Positions 8,645 to 17,791 are shown, counted from the first letter of the stretch. The stretch: DNA of 64,000 nt from Afipia birgiae 34632 (GCF_000308295.2 NZ_HG326652.1:2122060-2186059); one strand, 5' to 3'. Notes: generated by a model from the sequence alone, not told the origin. Translations and numbers: made by a program.

Positions 8645-9703
8645 ATGGAATTTCGTTTGAGCCAGTCCCCCGCAGTCAAGCCGTTCATGGAAGTCCTCTC
8701 AGGTCGCAGGCAGCCGGTGCCGCCGGCGTGGATGATGCGACAGGCTGGGCGTTATCTTCCAGAGTACCGTGAACTGCGCGCGACGGCGGGCAGCTTTCTC
8801 GATCTCTGCTTCAATCCCGAATGGGCGGCTGAAGTGACGCTGCAGCCGATCCGGCGGTTCGGGTTCGACGCCGCGATCATCTTCTCAGACATTCTGGTGA
8901 TCCCGCATGCACTCGGACGGTCGGTGCGCTTTGAGGTCGGCGAAGGGCCGCGGCTCGAGCCACTCGATACGCCGGAGAAGATCGCAACGCTGGCGACGGC
9001 TGCGAATTTCACCAAGCTGGAGCCCGTCTATGAAGCTCTACGCCGGGTCCGCGCCGAACTCGATCCGAAAATCGCGCTGATCGGCTTCTGCGGCGCGCCG
9101 TGGACGGTGGCGACTTACATGGTCGCCGGACAAGGCACGCCGGATCAGGGGCCGGCACGGATGTTCGCCTACCGCGAGCCCGATGCGTTTACGAAAATCA
9201 TCGACGTGCTGGTGGAAAACTCCATTGAGTATCTGCTGGGGCAACTCTCGGCCGGTGCTGACGCGTTGCAGATCTTCGACACCTGGGCAGGCATCCTGCC
9301 GCCGCGTGAATTCCAGCGCTGGTCGGTGGAGCCGACCCGGCGGATCGTTGAAGGCGTCCGGGCAAAAGCGCCCCACGCGAAGATCATTGGCTTTCCGCGC
9401 GGCGCGGGCGCACAGCTGCCGCTTTACGTCGGCCGCACTGGGGTCGATGGCGTCAGCATCGACTGGGCGGCGGAGCCATCACTGATCCGCGAGCGCGTGC
9501 AAAGCCACGTCGCCGTGCAGGGCAATCTCGATCCGCTCGCCTTGATTGCTGGCGGCACCGCGCTGGATCGCGCTGTCGATGACGCGCTGGCGAATTACGC
9601 AGACGGCCGATACATCTTCAATCTCGGCCACGGCATCCAGCCGGAAACGCCCATCGCGCATGTCGAACAGATGCTGAAGCGCGTGCGGGAATACAAAGGA
9701 TAA
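8645..9703 (+). CDS. hemE: Uroporphyrinogen decarboxylase HemE
   Basis: A 352-residue cytosolic enzyme that removes four acetate carboxyls from uroporphyrinogen III to give coproporphyrinogen III in heme synthesis. Signature 1 [17 protein letters not shown] lies at 26-42 and holds the substrate-binding arginines; the catalytic aspartate is Asp82 ([10 protein letters not shown]); signature 2 [14 protein letters not shown] follows. The C-terminal [11 protein letters not shown] is also conserved. The ATG at 8645 gives the usual family length; an in-frame ATG at 8567 would add 26 residues that are not part of the family. The usual alphaproteobacterial partners hemH and rho are not adjacent. Confidence 0.93.
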   Translation: MEFRLSQSPAVKPFMEVLSGRRQPVPPAWMMRQAGRYLPEYRELRATAGSFLDLCFNPEWAAEVTLQPIRRFGFDAAIIFSDILVIPHALGRSVRFEVGEGPRLEPLDTPEKIATLATAANFTKLEPVYEALRRVRAELDPKIALIGFCGAPWTVATYMVAGQGTPDQGPARMFAYREPDAFTKIIDVLVENSIEYLLGQLSAGADALQIFDTWAGILPPREFQRWSVEPTRRIVEGVRAKAPHAKIIGFPRGAGAQLPLYVGRTGVDGVSIDWAAEPSLIRERVQSHVAVQGNLDPLALIAGGTALDRAVDDALANYADGRYIFNLGHGIQPETPIAHVEQMLKRVREYKG

Positions 9704-9730
9704 CACCCCTTCACGCAGCATAACCCCGAC

Positions 9731-9884
9731 GCCATAGCGCGTCGAAGACGCGCGTAAACGCGCTTATGGCGCCGACCCTCCCCACAAGGGGAGGGAGAAG
9801 AAAAGAAATCGCACGCGCGACAAGTACCCATCCCTCCCCTCGATGGGGAGGGTGGCTGACCGAAGGTCAGCCGGGTGGGGTGAC
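9731..9884. repeat. Composite intergenic repeat with four inverted-repeat units
   Basis: Between the 3' ends of hemE and hemC lie four successive inverted repeats: a 40-nt unit at 9731-9770 that begins GCCATAGCGCGTCGAAG; CCCTCCCC/GGGGAGGG at 9776-9795; the same pair again at 9832-9852; and GGCTGACC/GGTCAGCC at 9854-9872. The 40-nt unit recurs in inverted orientation at 51705-51744 with one mismatch. Palindromes rich in CCTCCCC/GGGGAGG flank that copy too, so this is a dispersed element and not local structure. Confidence 0.75.
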
Positions 9885-9897
9885 TACAAACGCAGGC

Positions 9898-10866
9898 TCA
9901 CGCTGGCCGCGATCGCTCGATGATCGCCGCGGCGCCCTTGGCCAGCAGATCGAACGCCACCGCGCGGCCAAGCTCGCGCGGCTTGTCGGCGGGTCCGGTG
10001 CGCGCCGTTTCAAGCAGCTGATTGCCTTCAAGATCCAGCACCGACGCAGCCAGCGACATTTCGCGGCCTTCGATCGTTGAGAATCCGGCGATCGGCGAAT
10101 TACAGTGGCCGTTGAGTACCCACAGAACCTCGCGCTCCGCGTCGGCGCACAAATGCGCGGCCGGATCGTCGATCAGCGCGAGATATTGCCGCGTCTGCCA
10201 ATCGTTGGCCGCGCATTCCACCGCTACGATGCCCTGCCCCGCGGCCGGCAGCATTTCGTGCGCGGTGAATTCGCGGGCGATACGGCTTGCAAGCCCGACG
10301 CGCTCGAGTCCCGACCGCGCCATGATCAGCGCATCCGCCGGGCCGACTTCGCCACCTTCCGCGAGCCGCTGCATCTCACCGTTGTCGAGTTTGCGCACCC
10401 GCGTGTCGGCAGCGCCGCGAAAATGAATCACTTCAATCTCGGGAAACAGCCGCCGCGCGTACGCCGCTCGCCGCACCGCATTGGTGCCAATCTTGAAGCC
10501 CTTGCCCTTGGTGCGCTTCAGATCGTCGAAAGTAACGCCCGCGCGCAGCACCAGCGCATCGGTCGGCGGATCGCGCGACAGCGTCGCGCCGATCACGAGG
10601 CCCGGCGTGTCCTCGTTGCCCGGCATGTCCTTCAGCGAGTGCATCGCCGCATGCAGCTTTCCTGCGATCACGGCCTCGCGGATTTCGGCGACGAATGCCC
10701 CGCCCTTGCCGCCGTGCGGCAGCAGCAAGCCGGTCTGGTCCTGATCGCCGCGCGTCTCGAACTTGACGACCTCGACATTCAGATCTGGCGCAGCCGCCGT
10801 GAGACGGCGTGCGATTTCCTCGGTCTGCGCGAGCGCCATCGTACTTTTGCGCGTCCCGATACGCAT
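9898..10866 (-). CDS. hemC: Hydroxymethylbilane synthase HemC, divergent form
   Basis: A 322-residue porphobilinogen deaminase, which polymerises four porphobilinogens into hydroxymethylbilane. Catalytic features are present: IGTRKSTMALAQ at 3-14, HSLKDMP with Lys79/Asp80 (the catalytic aspartate), substrate-binding Arg132/Arg133 in GTNAVRR, and the cofactor cysteine Cys255 in LNGHCNSPI. Several blocks differ from the usual alphaproteobacterial enzyme: GTASLRR is replaced by GTNAVRR, the RGNVETRLRK block by RGAADTRVRK, and an extra GGEVGPADAL follows. The AVECAAN and LAKGAA blocks recall actinobacterial enzymes. It may therefore be a second copy. The start at 10866 is chosen because the longer frame adds 60 unrelated residues. 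Confidence 0.85.
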   Translation of the reverse strand: MRIGTRKSTMALAQTEEIARRLTAAAPDLNVEVVKFETRGDQDQTGLLLPHGGKGGAFVAEIREAVIAGKLHAAMHSLKDMPGNEDTPGLVIGATLSRDPPTDALVLRAGVTFDDLKRTKGKGFKIGTNAVRRAAYARRLFPEIEVIHFRGAADTRVRKLDNGEMQRLAEGGEVGPADALIMARSGLERVGLASRIAREFTAHEMLPAAGQGIVAVECAANDWQTRQYLALIDDPAAHLCADAEREVLWVLNGHCNSPIAGFSTIEGREMSLAASVLDLEGNQLLETARTGPADKPRELGRAVAFDLLAKGAAAIIERSRPA

Positions 10867-11062
10867 GGAAATTGCTGCCACGTCTGCTCCGTCACCTGGG
10901 CGCGATTTTCCTCTGAAAACCGTGCTCTTTCGGGCGGCAACATACGGCGAGCAGTCCCCCCAATGCAAACGCATTGACGGGCGCATCGCGGTTGCGTCTG
11001 CCTCCGGTCCGCGCTTAAACAGCTTAGTTCCTCGTGCCCGGCGCAATCAAACGAGCCCCTGA

Positions 11063-11875
11063 ATGACATCGTCCTCATCCATCGGTTTCCTCGCGCCCCT
11101 GTTCGTACCGGCCACGCGGCCCGACCGGTATGCCAAGGCCGCCGCATCCGGCGCGGATGGCGTCATCATCGATCTCGAGGATGCAGTTGCGGCGAATGAG
11201 AAGGATGCCGCCCGCGCGACGCTGGTTGCTTCCCCCCTGCCCCCCAATTCCATTGTCCGCATCAACGCATTCGGAACGCGCTGGCACGAGGCCGACGTGG
11301 TGGCGATGAAAAGTCTCAGTATCGCGGGAATCATGCTGCCAAAGGCAGAGACTGCTGGACACCTCGAAAGCGTGCGTGCCGTTCTTGGCGATCTGCCGGT
11401 CATTTCGCTGATCGAATCGGCGCAAGGCGTCGCTGGCGTCCGCGACGTCGCCAGTCATTCCAACCGGCTCGCGTTCGGCTATATCGACTTCAGCGCCGAT
11501 CTCGGTTGCAGCATGGACCGCGACGCGTTGCTGATGGCGCGTGCCGAGATCGTGCTGGCGTCAAAACTTGCACAGTTGCCATCGCCGCTCGAAGGCGTGA
11601 CGCCGTCGTTCGACGATCCTGCGCTCGTTGAGGACGACGCACGCTATGCCGCGTCGATGGGTTTCGGCGGCAAGCTCTGCATTCATCCGAAGCAGATCGC
11701 GCCGACGCTCAGGGGATTTCGCCCCTCGCAGGCCGACGTCGAATGGGCAACGAGGATCGCAAATTCAGGAGATGGTGCAGTGTCGGTGGACGGCATGATG
11801 GTCGATGCGCCGGTTCGGCTGCGAGCGCAACGGATTCTCGCTGCGGCTAAGGCCAGCGATGCGGCGGCAACCTAG
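11063..11875 (+). CDS. CitE-like CoA ester lyase (HpcH/HpaI aldolase superfamily)
   Basis: A 270-residue TIM-barrel protein of the citrate lyase beta-subunit/malyl-CoA lyase superfamily. It begins LFVPATRPDRYAKAAASGADGVIIDLEDAVAANEKDAAR, the standard N-terminal strand with the acidic IDLEDAV block. Mg2+ and CoA-ester ligands are visible as the Glu of LIESAQGV and the Asp of GYIDFSADLG. Without CitD and CitF nearby it should act alone, cleaving or forming a 3-hydroxyacyl-CoA such as malyl- or citramalyl-CoA. It is divergent from hemC across a gap of about 195 nt and overlaps the convergent VOC gene by 4 nt. Confidence 0.8.
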   Translation: MTSSSSIGFLAPLFVPATRPDRYAKAAASGADGVIIDLEDAVAANEKDAARATLVASPLPPNSIVRINAFGTRWHEADVVAMKSLSIAGIMLPKAETAGHLESVRAVLGDLPVISLIESAQGVAGVRDVASHSNRLAFGYIDFSADLGCSMDRDALLMARAEIVLASKLAQLPSPLEGVTPSFDDPALVEDDARYAASMGFGGKLCIHPKQIAPTLRGFRPSQADVEWATRIANSGDGAVSVDGMMVDAPVRLRAQRILAAAKASDAAAT

Positions 11876-12210
11876 TCGCGCGCGATCCAGACTGCCAGTT
11901 CATTGCCGCCGGGCTCGCGGAAATGAAACCGCCGCCCGCCGGGGAAATCGAACTGCGGCTTGGTGATCGTGCCGCCTGCGGCAATCACGCGCCTCTCAGC
12001 GTCGTCGATATTCGTGGTTCGTACTACTGCCAATGGCGCCGAGACTCGTTCGGACGCCTGATCGATACCGCCATCGATTCCCGCATCCGTGAGCGCATCA
12101 TAAGTCGGTCCATAGCTGACGATTCCCCAACCGAAAGCCTGCTGGAAAAACGCGCTCGATCGCGCGCGGTCGGTGCTGGGAAATTCGATGTAGTCGATCT
12201 TGTCGGTCAT
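11872..12210 (-). CDS. VOC (glyoxalase/bleomycin-resistance fold) family protein
   Basis: A 112-residue single-domain VOC protein: IDYIEFPSTDRARSSAFFQQAFGW is the usual beta-alpha opening, and FHFREPGGNELAVW is the closing metal-ligand strand with its glutamate. Such small VOC proteins are often stress-related lyases, isomerases or binding proteins; nothing here sets the substrate. It shares its strand with tetR, 80 nt upstream, but a hairpin separates them. Confidence 0.75.
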   Translation of the reverse strand: MTDKIDYIEFPSTDRARSSAFFQQAFGWGIVSYGPTYDALTDAGIDGGIDQASERVSAPLAVVRTTNIDDAERRVIAAGGTITKPQFDFPGGRRFHFREPGGNELAVWIARD

Positions 12211-12238
12211 GGCTGGCCTATCTCATTCTGAAGACGGT

Positions 12239-12267
12239 CGATGCCGCATCTTCACAATGCAGCATCG
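12239..12267. terminator. Hairpin between tetR and the VOC gene
   Basis: CGATGCCGCAT pairs with ATGCAGCATCG (10 of 11 positions) across a 7-nt loop. It lies just past the tetR stop and before the VOC start on the same strand. No T-run follows, so its role as terminator or leader element is uncertain. Confidence 0.3.
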
Positions 12268-12290
12268 ATTCACCGAGCTGTATCAGATTT

Positions 12291-12890
12291 TTATCCCGCC
12301 GCGACCGGAGGCCAGGTCATCAGAACCATCTCAACGGTCTTCTTGAGCTCATCCCGCGTGGTTCCGCCCACAGCCTGCACAGCAAGTCCCTGTGAGATTG
12401 TCGCGATATAGCGCGCCAGCGCCGCTGGGTCGGCTGTCCCCGGCAAATCGCCTTCGGATTTCGCGCGCTCAAGCCGCTCGCGCAAATCGCTTTCGAATCT
12501 TGCGCGATGAACTCTCAGTTCCTGCTTGATCGATTCAGCGGCCTCTCCGCACGTCAATGCGCCGTTGATCGACAGGCATCCTGCAGGACATTCGGGATCG
12601 GTCACCGCGTCGACTTCGCTGTAGAGGAGGTGCTCAACAACGGCGCGGGCAGTCGGCTGCTCGAGCGCTTGCTTGGTGTAGCCGGCCGGACCTTCGACAT
12701 AAGAATCCAGAGCCTTGCGGAAAAGTTCTTCCTTGTTACCGAACGCAGCATAGAGCGACGGTTTGGTAATACCCATCGCCTCGGTCAGGTCCGCCATCGA
12801 CGCGCCCTCGTATCCCTTCTCCCAGAAAACGTGCAACGCGTTTTCCAGAGCCTGGTCGAGATCGAATTCACGGGGGCGTCCCATGGCCAC
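12291..12890 (-). CDS. TetR/AcrR family repressor of the adjacent RND pump
   Basis: A 199-residue regulator. The N-terminal TetR helix-turn-helix spans about residues 8-55 (GRPREFDLDQALENALHVFWEKGYEGAS ... MGITKPSLYAAFGNKEELF, split here for brevity). The C-terminal ligand domain has CPAGCLSINGAL, a pattern common in TetR proteins that control efflux and oxidoreductase genes. It is divergent from the RND operon, with a 219-nt shared region that holds two copies of an imperfect palindrome, so autoregulation and pump repression are likely. The start could also be the ATG two codons in. Confidence 0.85.
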   Translation of the reverse strand: MAMGRPREFDLDQALENALHVFWEKGYEGASMADLTEAMGITKPSLYAAFGNKEELFRKALDSYVEGPAGYTKQALEQPTARAVVEHLLYSEVDAVTDPECPAGCLSINGALTCGEAAESIKQELRVHRARFESDLRERLERAKSEGDLPGTADPAALARYIATISQGLAVQAVGGTTRDELKKTVEMVLMTWPPVAAG

Positions 12891-12911
12891 GGTAAGAACC
12901 TTTCGAATTTG

Positions 12912-12973
12912 TACCTTTCGTTAGATATGTCCCTTGACGGCGAAAGTCCAAGACCCATTTATACCGAACGTTA
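12912..12973. promoter_or_regulatory. Putative TetR operators and promoter of the RND operon
   Basis: Two 12-nt imperfect palindromes of pattern TACCNNNCGTTA occur at 12912-12923 (TACCTTTCGTTA) and 12962-12973 (TACCGAACGTTA), exactly 50 nt apart. A candidate plus-strand promoter, TTGACG at 12934-12939 and TTTATA at 12958-12963 with an 18-nt spacer, lies between and into the second copy. The first copy is 22 nt from the tetR start. Both transcripts could thus be blocked by the same repressor. Confidence 0.5.
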
Positions 12974-13109
12974 CAGTTGCAGTGCAGCAATAACCACTGC
13001 GACGTGGGCAAATCGGAACTTTTATTCTCTCGCCGAGACAAGCCCCGAGCAACGTATTGAAATTATTTGGTTTCGCGTTCGACGCTGAAGCAAAAATTGG
13101 GGACCTGCG

Positions 13110-14288
13110 ATGAAAAGTCTTTCAAAAAGAACAAGCCTGATTGGCGCCGGGATCGGTCTGGCAATTCTGGCAACTGCGGGAACCTTGGTCGCGACCTCAA
13201 ACAATCGCGCCAAGGCCGATTCCGCCGCCGCGGCCACACCACCCGCGACGCCGGTTTCTGTCGCCAATGTTTCCGAGCGGGAAACCGCGATCTGGGACGA
13301 ATTCTCCGGGCGCCTTGAAGCCATCGAGCAGGTGGAGGTCCGTTCGCGTGTCGCCGGAGCGATCCAGGAAATCCGTTTTCGCGAAGGCGCGCTGGTTCAG
13401 AAGGACGATGTTCTCGTCGTGATCGATCCGGCGCTTTACGCCGCCGAAGTCGCCCGCGCGGAAGCGCAGGTCGCCGCTGCGCAGGCGCGTCTCGTCTTTA
13501 CCAAGAGCGACTACGAGCGCGGCCAGCAACTGACCGGGTCGCAAACCATCTCGCAGCGCGATCAGGACAACCGCATCAATGCCTATCGCGAAGCCGAAGC
13601 AAACCTCAAGGCGGCGCAGGCCACTCTGAAGACTGCGCAGCTTAACCTCGGCTACACCGAAGTACGCGCGCCCGTCACGGGTCGGGTCGGCAAGCGCGAG
13701 ATCACCGTCGGCAACCTGATTGCCGCCGGTCCCGGTTCGCCGCTGCTGACCAGCATCGTCTCGACGTCGCCGATCTATGCCAGCTTCAACGCCGACGAGC
13801 AGGTCGTCCTGCGTGCGCTCGATGCGCTCGGCAAGGACGATGCGGCATCAAAGACCGGCCGCATTCCAGTCAAGATGGGCACCGCAACCAGCAATGGCCT
13901 GCCATTCGAAGGCCACATGCAGTTGATCGACAATCAGGTCGATGCGCGCAGCGGTACGGTGCGGGTCCGCGCCATCTTCGACAACAAGAATGGCCGCCTG
14001 ATCCCCGGGCAGTTCGTCCGCCTGCAGATGGGCCAGCCCAAAACCGAACGCGCCATGATGATCAATGAACGCGCCGTCGGCACCGACCAGAACAAAAAAT
14101 ACGTGATGGTCGTGAACAAGGAAAGCAAGGCGGAGTATCGCGAAGTCTCGCTTGGCGTCGCCGTTGACGGCCTGCGCGTTGTCACTGCTGGCTTGAAACC
14201 GGGCGAGCAGATTGTGGTCAAGGGCTTGCAGCGCATTCGCCCCGGCGCACCTGTCGCGCCTGAAGTCGTGGCGATGGACGCAAACTGA
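13110..14288 (+). CDS. RND efflux periplasmic adaptor (membrane fusion protein)
   Basis: A 392-residue adaptor of the HlyD/AcrA type that links the inner-membrane RND pump to an outer-membrane channel. It has an N-terminal membrane anchor (about residues 9-29, no lipobox cysteine), a lipoyl half-motif near 75-110, an alanine/glutamine-rich coiled-coil hairpin about 112-180, the second lipoyl half NLGYTEVRAPVTGRVG, and a C-terminal beta-barrel and proximal domain. The pump gene follows after a repeat-filled gap of about 150 nt. No outer-membrane factor gene is present, so a channel encoded elsewhere must be used. Confidence 0.9.
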   Translation: MKSLSKRTSLIGAGIGLAILATAGTLVATSNNRAKADSAAAATPPATPVSVANVSERETAIWDEFSGRLEAIEQVEVRSRVAGAIQEIRFREGALVQKDDVLVVIDPALYAAEVARAEAQVAAAQARLVFTKSDYERGQQLTGSQTISQRDQDNRINAYREAEANLKAAQATLKTAQLNLGYTEVRAPVTGRVGKREITVGNLIAAGPGSPLLTSIVSTSPIYASFNADEQVVLRALDALGKDDAASKTGRIPVKMGTATSNGLPFEGHMQLIDNQVDARSGTVRVRAIFDNKNGRLIPGQFVRLQMGQPKTERAMMINERAVGTDQNKKYVMVVNKESKAEYREVSLGVAVDGLRVVTAGLKPGEQIVVKGLQRIRPGAPVAPEVVAMDAN

Positions 14289-14312
14289 CACAAAGCGCTC
14301 GTCGTCAACAAG

Positions 14313-14393
14313 GTCATTGCGAGCGAAGCGAAGCAATCCATCGCTGAGAAAAGAAAAGCTGGATTGCTTCGTCGCTCCGCTCCTCGCAATGAC
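14313..14393. repeat. Dispersed palindromic repeat inside the RND operon
   Basis: An approximately 81-nt inverted repeat: GTCATTGCGAGCGAAGCGAA and GAAGCAATCCA on the left pair with TGGATTGCTTCG and CTCCTCGCAATGAC on the right. It is the best-preserved copy of a family seen at 17725, 32176, 42299, 53579 and 60428. It separates adaptor and pump genes and would form a strong hairpin in their common mRNA. Confidence 0.85.
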
Positions 14394-14439
14394 GACATCG
14401 GACAGTCGATTACAACAAGACCAATAATGAGATGACGTC

Positions 14440-17400
14440 ATGAATATCTCGAGATTTTTTATCGACCGGCCCATTTTCGCTGGCGTGCTGTCGGCGCTGA
14501 TCCTGCTTGCGGGACTGCTGTCCCTGCCCGCGCTGCCGATCTCCGAATACCCGGAAGTTGCGCCGCCTATCGTGACCGTGCGCGCGCTCTATCCCGGCGC
14601 CAATCCCAAGGTGATCATCGAATCGGTCGCGACGCCGCTCGAGGAGCAGATCAACGGCGTCGAAAACATGCTCTATATGAACAGTCAGGCGACGACTGAT
14701 GGCGTGTTGACCCTCAACGTCACTTTCCGCCTCGGCACCAATCCCGACCTCGCGCAGCAGATGGTTCAGAACCGGGTCTCGCAGGCGGAGTCGCGGCTGC
14801 CGGCGGTGACACGCCAGCTCGGCATCACCACGGTGAAGAGCTCGCCGAACATCACGCTGGTGGTGCATCTGTTGTCGCCGAATGATCGCTACGACACCAC
14901 CTATTTGCGCAACTTCGGCGTGATCAACGTCAAGGATCGCCTCGCCCGCATTCGCGGCGTCGGCCAGGTGCAAATCTGGGGCGCGGGCGATTATGCGATG
15001 CGCGTCTGGCTCGATCCGCAGAAGGTCGCCGAGCTTGGTCTGTCGCCCGGCGACATCACCCGCGAAATCCAGGCCCAGAACGTCGAGGCCGCGGCGGGCA
15101 CGGTCGGCGGCTCGCCGAACTCCACTGATATCACCCTGCAGATGCCGCTCAATGCGCAGGGCCGCCTGAAGGACGAGCAGGAATTCGGCGATATTGTCAT
15201 CAAGACGGGCCAGAATGGTGAAATCACCCGCCTGCGCGACGTCGCCCGGGTCGAGCTTGGCGCCTCCGAATATGCGCTGCGTTCGCAGATCGACAATAAA
15301 TCCGCTGTCGGCATCGGCATCTTCCAGTCGCCCGGAGCCAACGCGCTTGCCATCGCAGACGAAGTCCATGCGGTGATGACGCAGATCAAGCAGAACATGC
15401 CTGAGGGTGTCGATTACCGCATCGCTTACGATCCGACACGGTTCATCCGCGCCTCGATCGAAGCCGTGATCCACACCTTGCTGGAAGCGATCGCGCTGGT
15501 GGTGCTGGTCGTCATCCTGTTCCTGCAAACCTGGCGCGCGTCGATTATTCCCTTGATCTCGGTGCCGGTCTCGATCATCGGCACCTTCGCGGTGCTGCTG
15601 CTGTTCGGCTATTCCATCAATGCGCTGAGCCTGTTCGGCCTGGTGCTCGCGATCGGCATCGTGGTCGATGACGCCATCGTCGTGGTGGAGAACGTCGAGC
15701 GCAACATCGAGGAAGGATTGTCGCCGCGCGATGCGACCTATCGCGCCATGAACGAGGTGTCGGGGCCGATTATCGCCATTGCCCTGGTGCTGGTGGCGGT
15801 GTTCGTTCCGCTCGGCTTCATCAGCGGCCTGACTGGCCAGTTCTACAAGCAGTTCGCCATGACCATCGCGATCTCGACGGTGATTTCCGCGATCAACTCG
15901 CTGACACTGTCGCCGGCGCTCGCAGCCCTTCTGTTGAAGGGTCACGATCAGCCGAAGGATGCGCTCAGCCGCGGCATGGACAAGATTTTCGGCGGCTTCT
16001 TCCGGCGTTTCAACAACGTCTTTCTGAAAGCCTCGAATTCCTATAGCGGCGGCGTCAAGCGGGTCATCTCGCGCAAGGCCGCCGTCATGGGCGTCTATCT
16101 GGTCCTGATCGGCGTCACGGCCGTCTTGTTCAGGATCGTGCCCGGCGGCTTCGTGCCGCTGCAGGACAAGCAATATCTGATCGGGTTTGCCCAGCTTCAG
16201 GAAGGCGCCACACTCGACCGCACCGAAGAGATAATGCGGCAGATGTCGGCAATCGCTATGCAGCAGCCCGGCGTTGAGAGCGCCGTGGCCTTTCCGGGCC
16301 TGTCCATCAACGGCTTCACCAACTCGTCGAGCGCCGGCATCGTGTTCTCGACGCTCAAGCCATTCGGCGAGCGCAAGGATCCTTCGCTGAGCGCTACGGC
16401 CATCGCTGCTGAGTTGAACAAGAAGTATACGGTCATTCAAGATGCCTTCGTGGCCATGCTGCCGCCTCCTCCGGTCGACGGCCTCGGCACCACCGGCGGT
16501 TTCAAACTGCAGCTCGAGGATCAAGCGGGGCTTGGCTATGAGGCGCTGGACGACGCCAAGAAAGCCTTCCTCGCCAAGGCGGCGCAGGCCCCCGAACTCA
16601 CCGGCTTGTTTTCGAGCTACAAGGTGGACGTGCCGCAGCTTTATGCGGACATCGACCGCACCCGCGCGCGCCAGCTCAACGTGCCGATCACCAGCATCTT
16701 CGAGACCCTGCAGGTTTATCTCGGCTCGTACTACGTCAACGACTTCAACAAATTCGGCCGCGTTTACTCGGTGCGTGTGCAAGCCGACGGCAAGTTTCGC
16801 GCACGGCCGGAAGACGTCGGTCTGCTGAAGGTGCGCTCGACGACCGGTGAAATGATTCCGCTGTCAGTGCTGCTGCGGGTGCAATCCACAGCCGGCCCCG
16901 AAAGCGCGATGCGTTATAACGGGTTCCTCGCCGCCGACATCAACGGCGATACCGCGCCGGGCTATTCCACCGGCCAATCGCAAGCCGCGGTCGCGCGTAT
17001 CGCCAAAGAGACGCTGCCCAAGGGCATCGGCTTTGAGTGGACCGACCTGACCTATCAGGAGATCATCGCAGGTAACACCTCGCTCTACATCTTCCCGATC
17101 GTGATGCTGCTGGTGTTCCTGGTGCTCGCTGCGCAATATGAAAGCCTGGTACTGCCCATAGCGATCATCATGATCGTACCGATGTCGCTGCTGGCTGCGA
17201 TGTTCGGGGTCTGGATCACCGGCAACGACAACAACATCTTCACCCAGATCGGCCTGTTCGTTCTGGTGGGGTTGTCGGCCAAGAACGCGATTCTGATCGT
17301 GGAGTTCGCACGCGAACTTGAGTTTGCCGGACGCACGCCGATCGCGGCCGCGATCGAGGCCAGCCGCTTGCGGCTGCGGCCGATCCTGATGACATCGATC

Positions 17401-17661
17401 GCCTTCATCATGGGCGTGGTGCCGCTGGTGACATCGGTCGGCGCCGGCGCGGAGATGCGTCACGCCATGGGCATCGCGGTTTTCTCCGGCATGATCGGCG
17501 TCACGGCGTTCGGCATCTTCTTCACGCCTGTGTTCTACGTGCTGCTGCGCGGCCTGACCGGCAACAAACCGCTGGCCCAGCATGGGCAAAGCTCGATCGA
17601 GCCGATCCCTGCGCACGCGCCTCACGCTGCGCCCCACGCGCTAAAGGACGCTGCTGAATAG
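14440..17661 (+). CDS. RND multidrug efflux permease (HAE1 family, AcrB/MexB-like)
   Basis: A 1073-residue inner-membrane proton-drug antiporter with 12 membrane helices and two large periplasmic loops. It starts NISRFFIDRPIFAGVLS, as the family does. The proton-relay aspartates appear in IGIVVDDAIVVVENVER (near residues 405-421) and the relay lysine in VGLSAKNAILIVEFARE. GLSINGFTNSSSAG and the docking-domain loops are in place, and the length is normal. It is preceded by ATGACGTC-like sequence and no strong ribosome site. It is followed by a clear terminator at 17792. Confidence 0.93.
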   Translation: MNISRFFIDRPIFAGVLSALILLAGLLSLPALPISEYPEVAPPIVTVRALYPGANPKVIIESVATPLEEQINGVENMLYMNSQATTDGVLTLNVTFRLGTNPDLAQQMVQNRVSQAESRLPAVTRQLGITTVKSSPNITLVVHLLSPNDRYDTTYLRNFGVINVKDRLARIRGVGQVQIWGAGDYAMRVWLDPQKVAELGLSPGDITREIQAQNVEAAAGTVGGSPNSTDITLQMPLNAQGRLKDEQEFGDIVIKTGQNGEITRLRDVARVELGASEYALRSQIDNKSAVGIGIFQSPGANALAIADEVHAVMTQIKQNMPEGVDYRIAYDPTRFIRASIEAVIHTLLEAIALVVLVVILFLQTWRASIIPLISVPVSIIGTFAVLLLFGYSINALSLFGLVLAIGIVVDDAIVVVENVERNIEEGLSPRDATYRAMNEVSGPIIAIALVLVAVFVPLGFISGLTGQFYKQFAMTIAISTVISAINSLTLSPALAALLLKGHDQPKDALSRGMDKIFGGFFRRFNNVFLKASNSYSGGVKRVISRKAAVMGVYLVLIGVTAVLFRIVPGGFVPLQDKQYLIGFAQLQEGATLDRTEEIMRQMSAIAMQQPGVESAVAFPGLSINGFTNSSSAGIVFSTLKPFGERKDPSLSATAIAAELNKKYTVIQDAFVAMLPPPPVDGLGTTGGFKLQLEDQAGLGYEALDDAKKAFLAKAAQAPELTGLFSSYKVDVPQLYADIDRTRARQLNVPITSIFETLQVYLGSYYVNDFNKFGRVYSVRVQADGKFRARPEDVGLLKVRSTTGEMIPLSVLLRVQSTAGPESAMRYNGFLAADINGDTAPGYSTGQSQAAVARIAKETLPKGIGFEWTDLTYQEIIAGNTSLYIFPIVMLLVFLVLAAQYESLVLPIAIIMIVPMSLLAAMFGVWITGNDNNIFTQIGLFVLVGLSAKNAILIVEFARELEFAGRTPIAAAIEASRLRLRPILMTSIAFIMGVVPLVTSVGAGAEMRHAMGIAVFSGMIGVTAFGIFFTPVFYVLLRGLTGNKPLAQHGQSSIEPIPAHAPHAAPHALKDAAE

Positions 17662-17724
17662 CCTGCCATGCCCGGCAGGCCACACGATGGCGCACAGCTG
17701 CATTGCCCGTGACAGCGATGCGCC

Positions 17725-17780
17725 CGCGACGCGAAGCAATCCGGTCCTTGCCCTCCAAGCCGGATTGCTTCGGTCGCAAC
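17725..17780. repeat. Degenerate copy of the palindromic repeat
   Basis: GCGAAGCAATCCGG and CCGGATTGCTTCGG form the two inner arms of the dispersed repeat, while the outer GTCATTGC/GCAATGAC arms are eroded. It lies between the RND pump gene and hutX. Confidence 0.6.
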
Positions 17781-17791
17781 TTTGCAAAAGG

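Noticed and set aside
14410..16782. A 790-codon open frame antisense to the RND pump gene
   Set aside because: It is low in hydrophobic order, rich in Arg/His/Asp/Gln as antisense frames of high-GC genes are, and matches no family; the sense frame is a complete RND permease.
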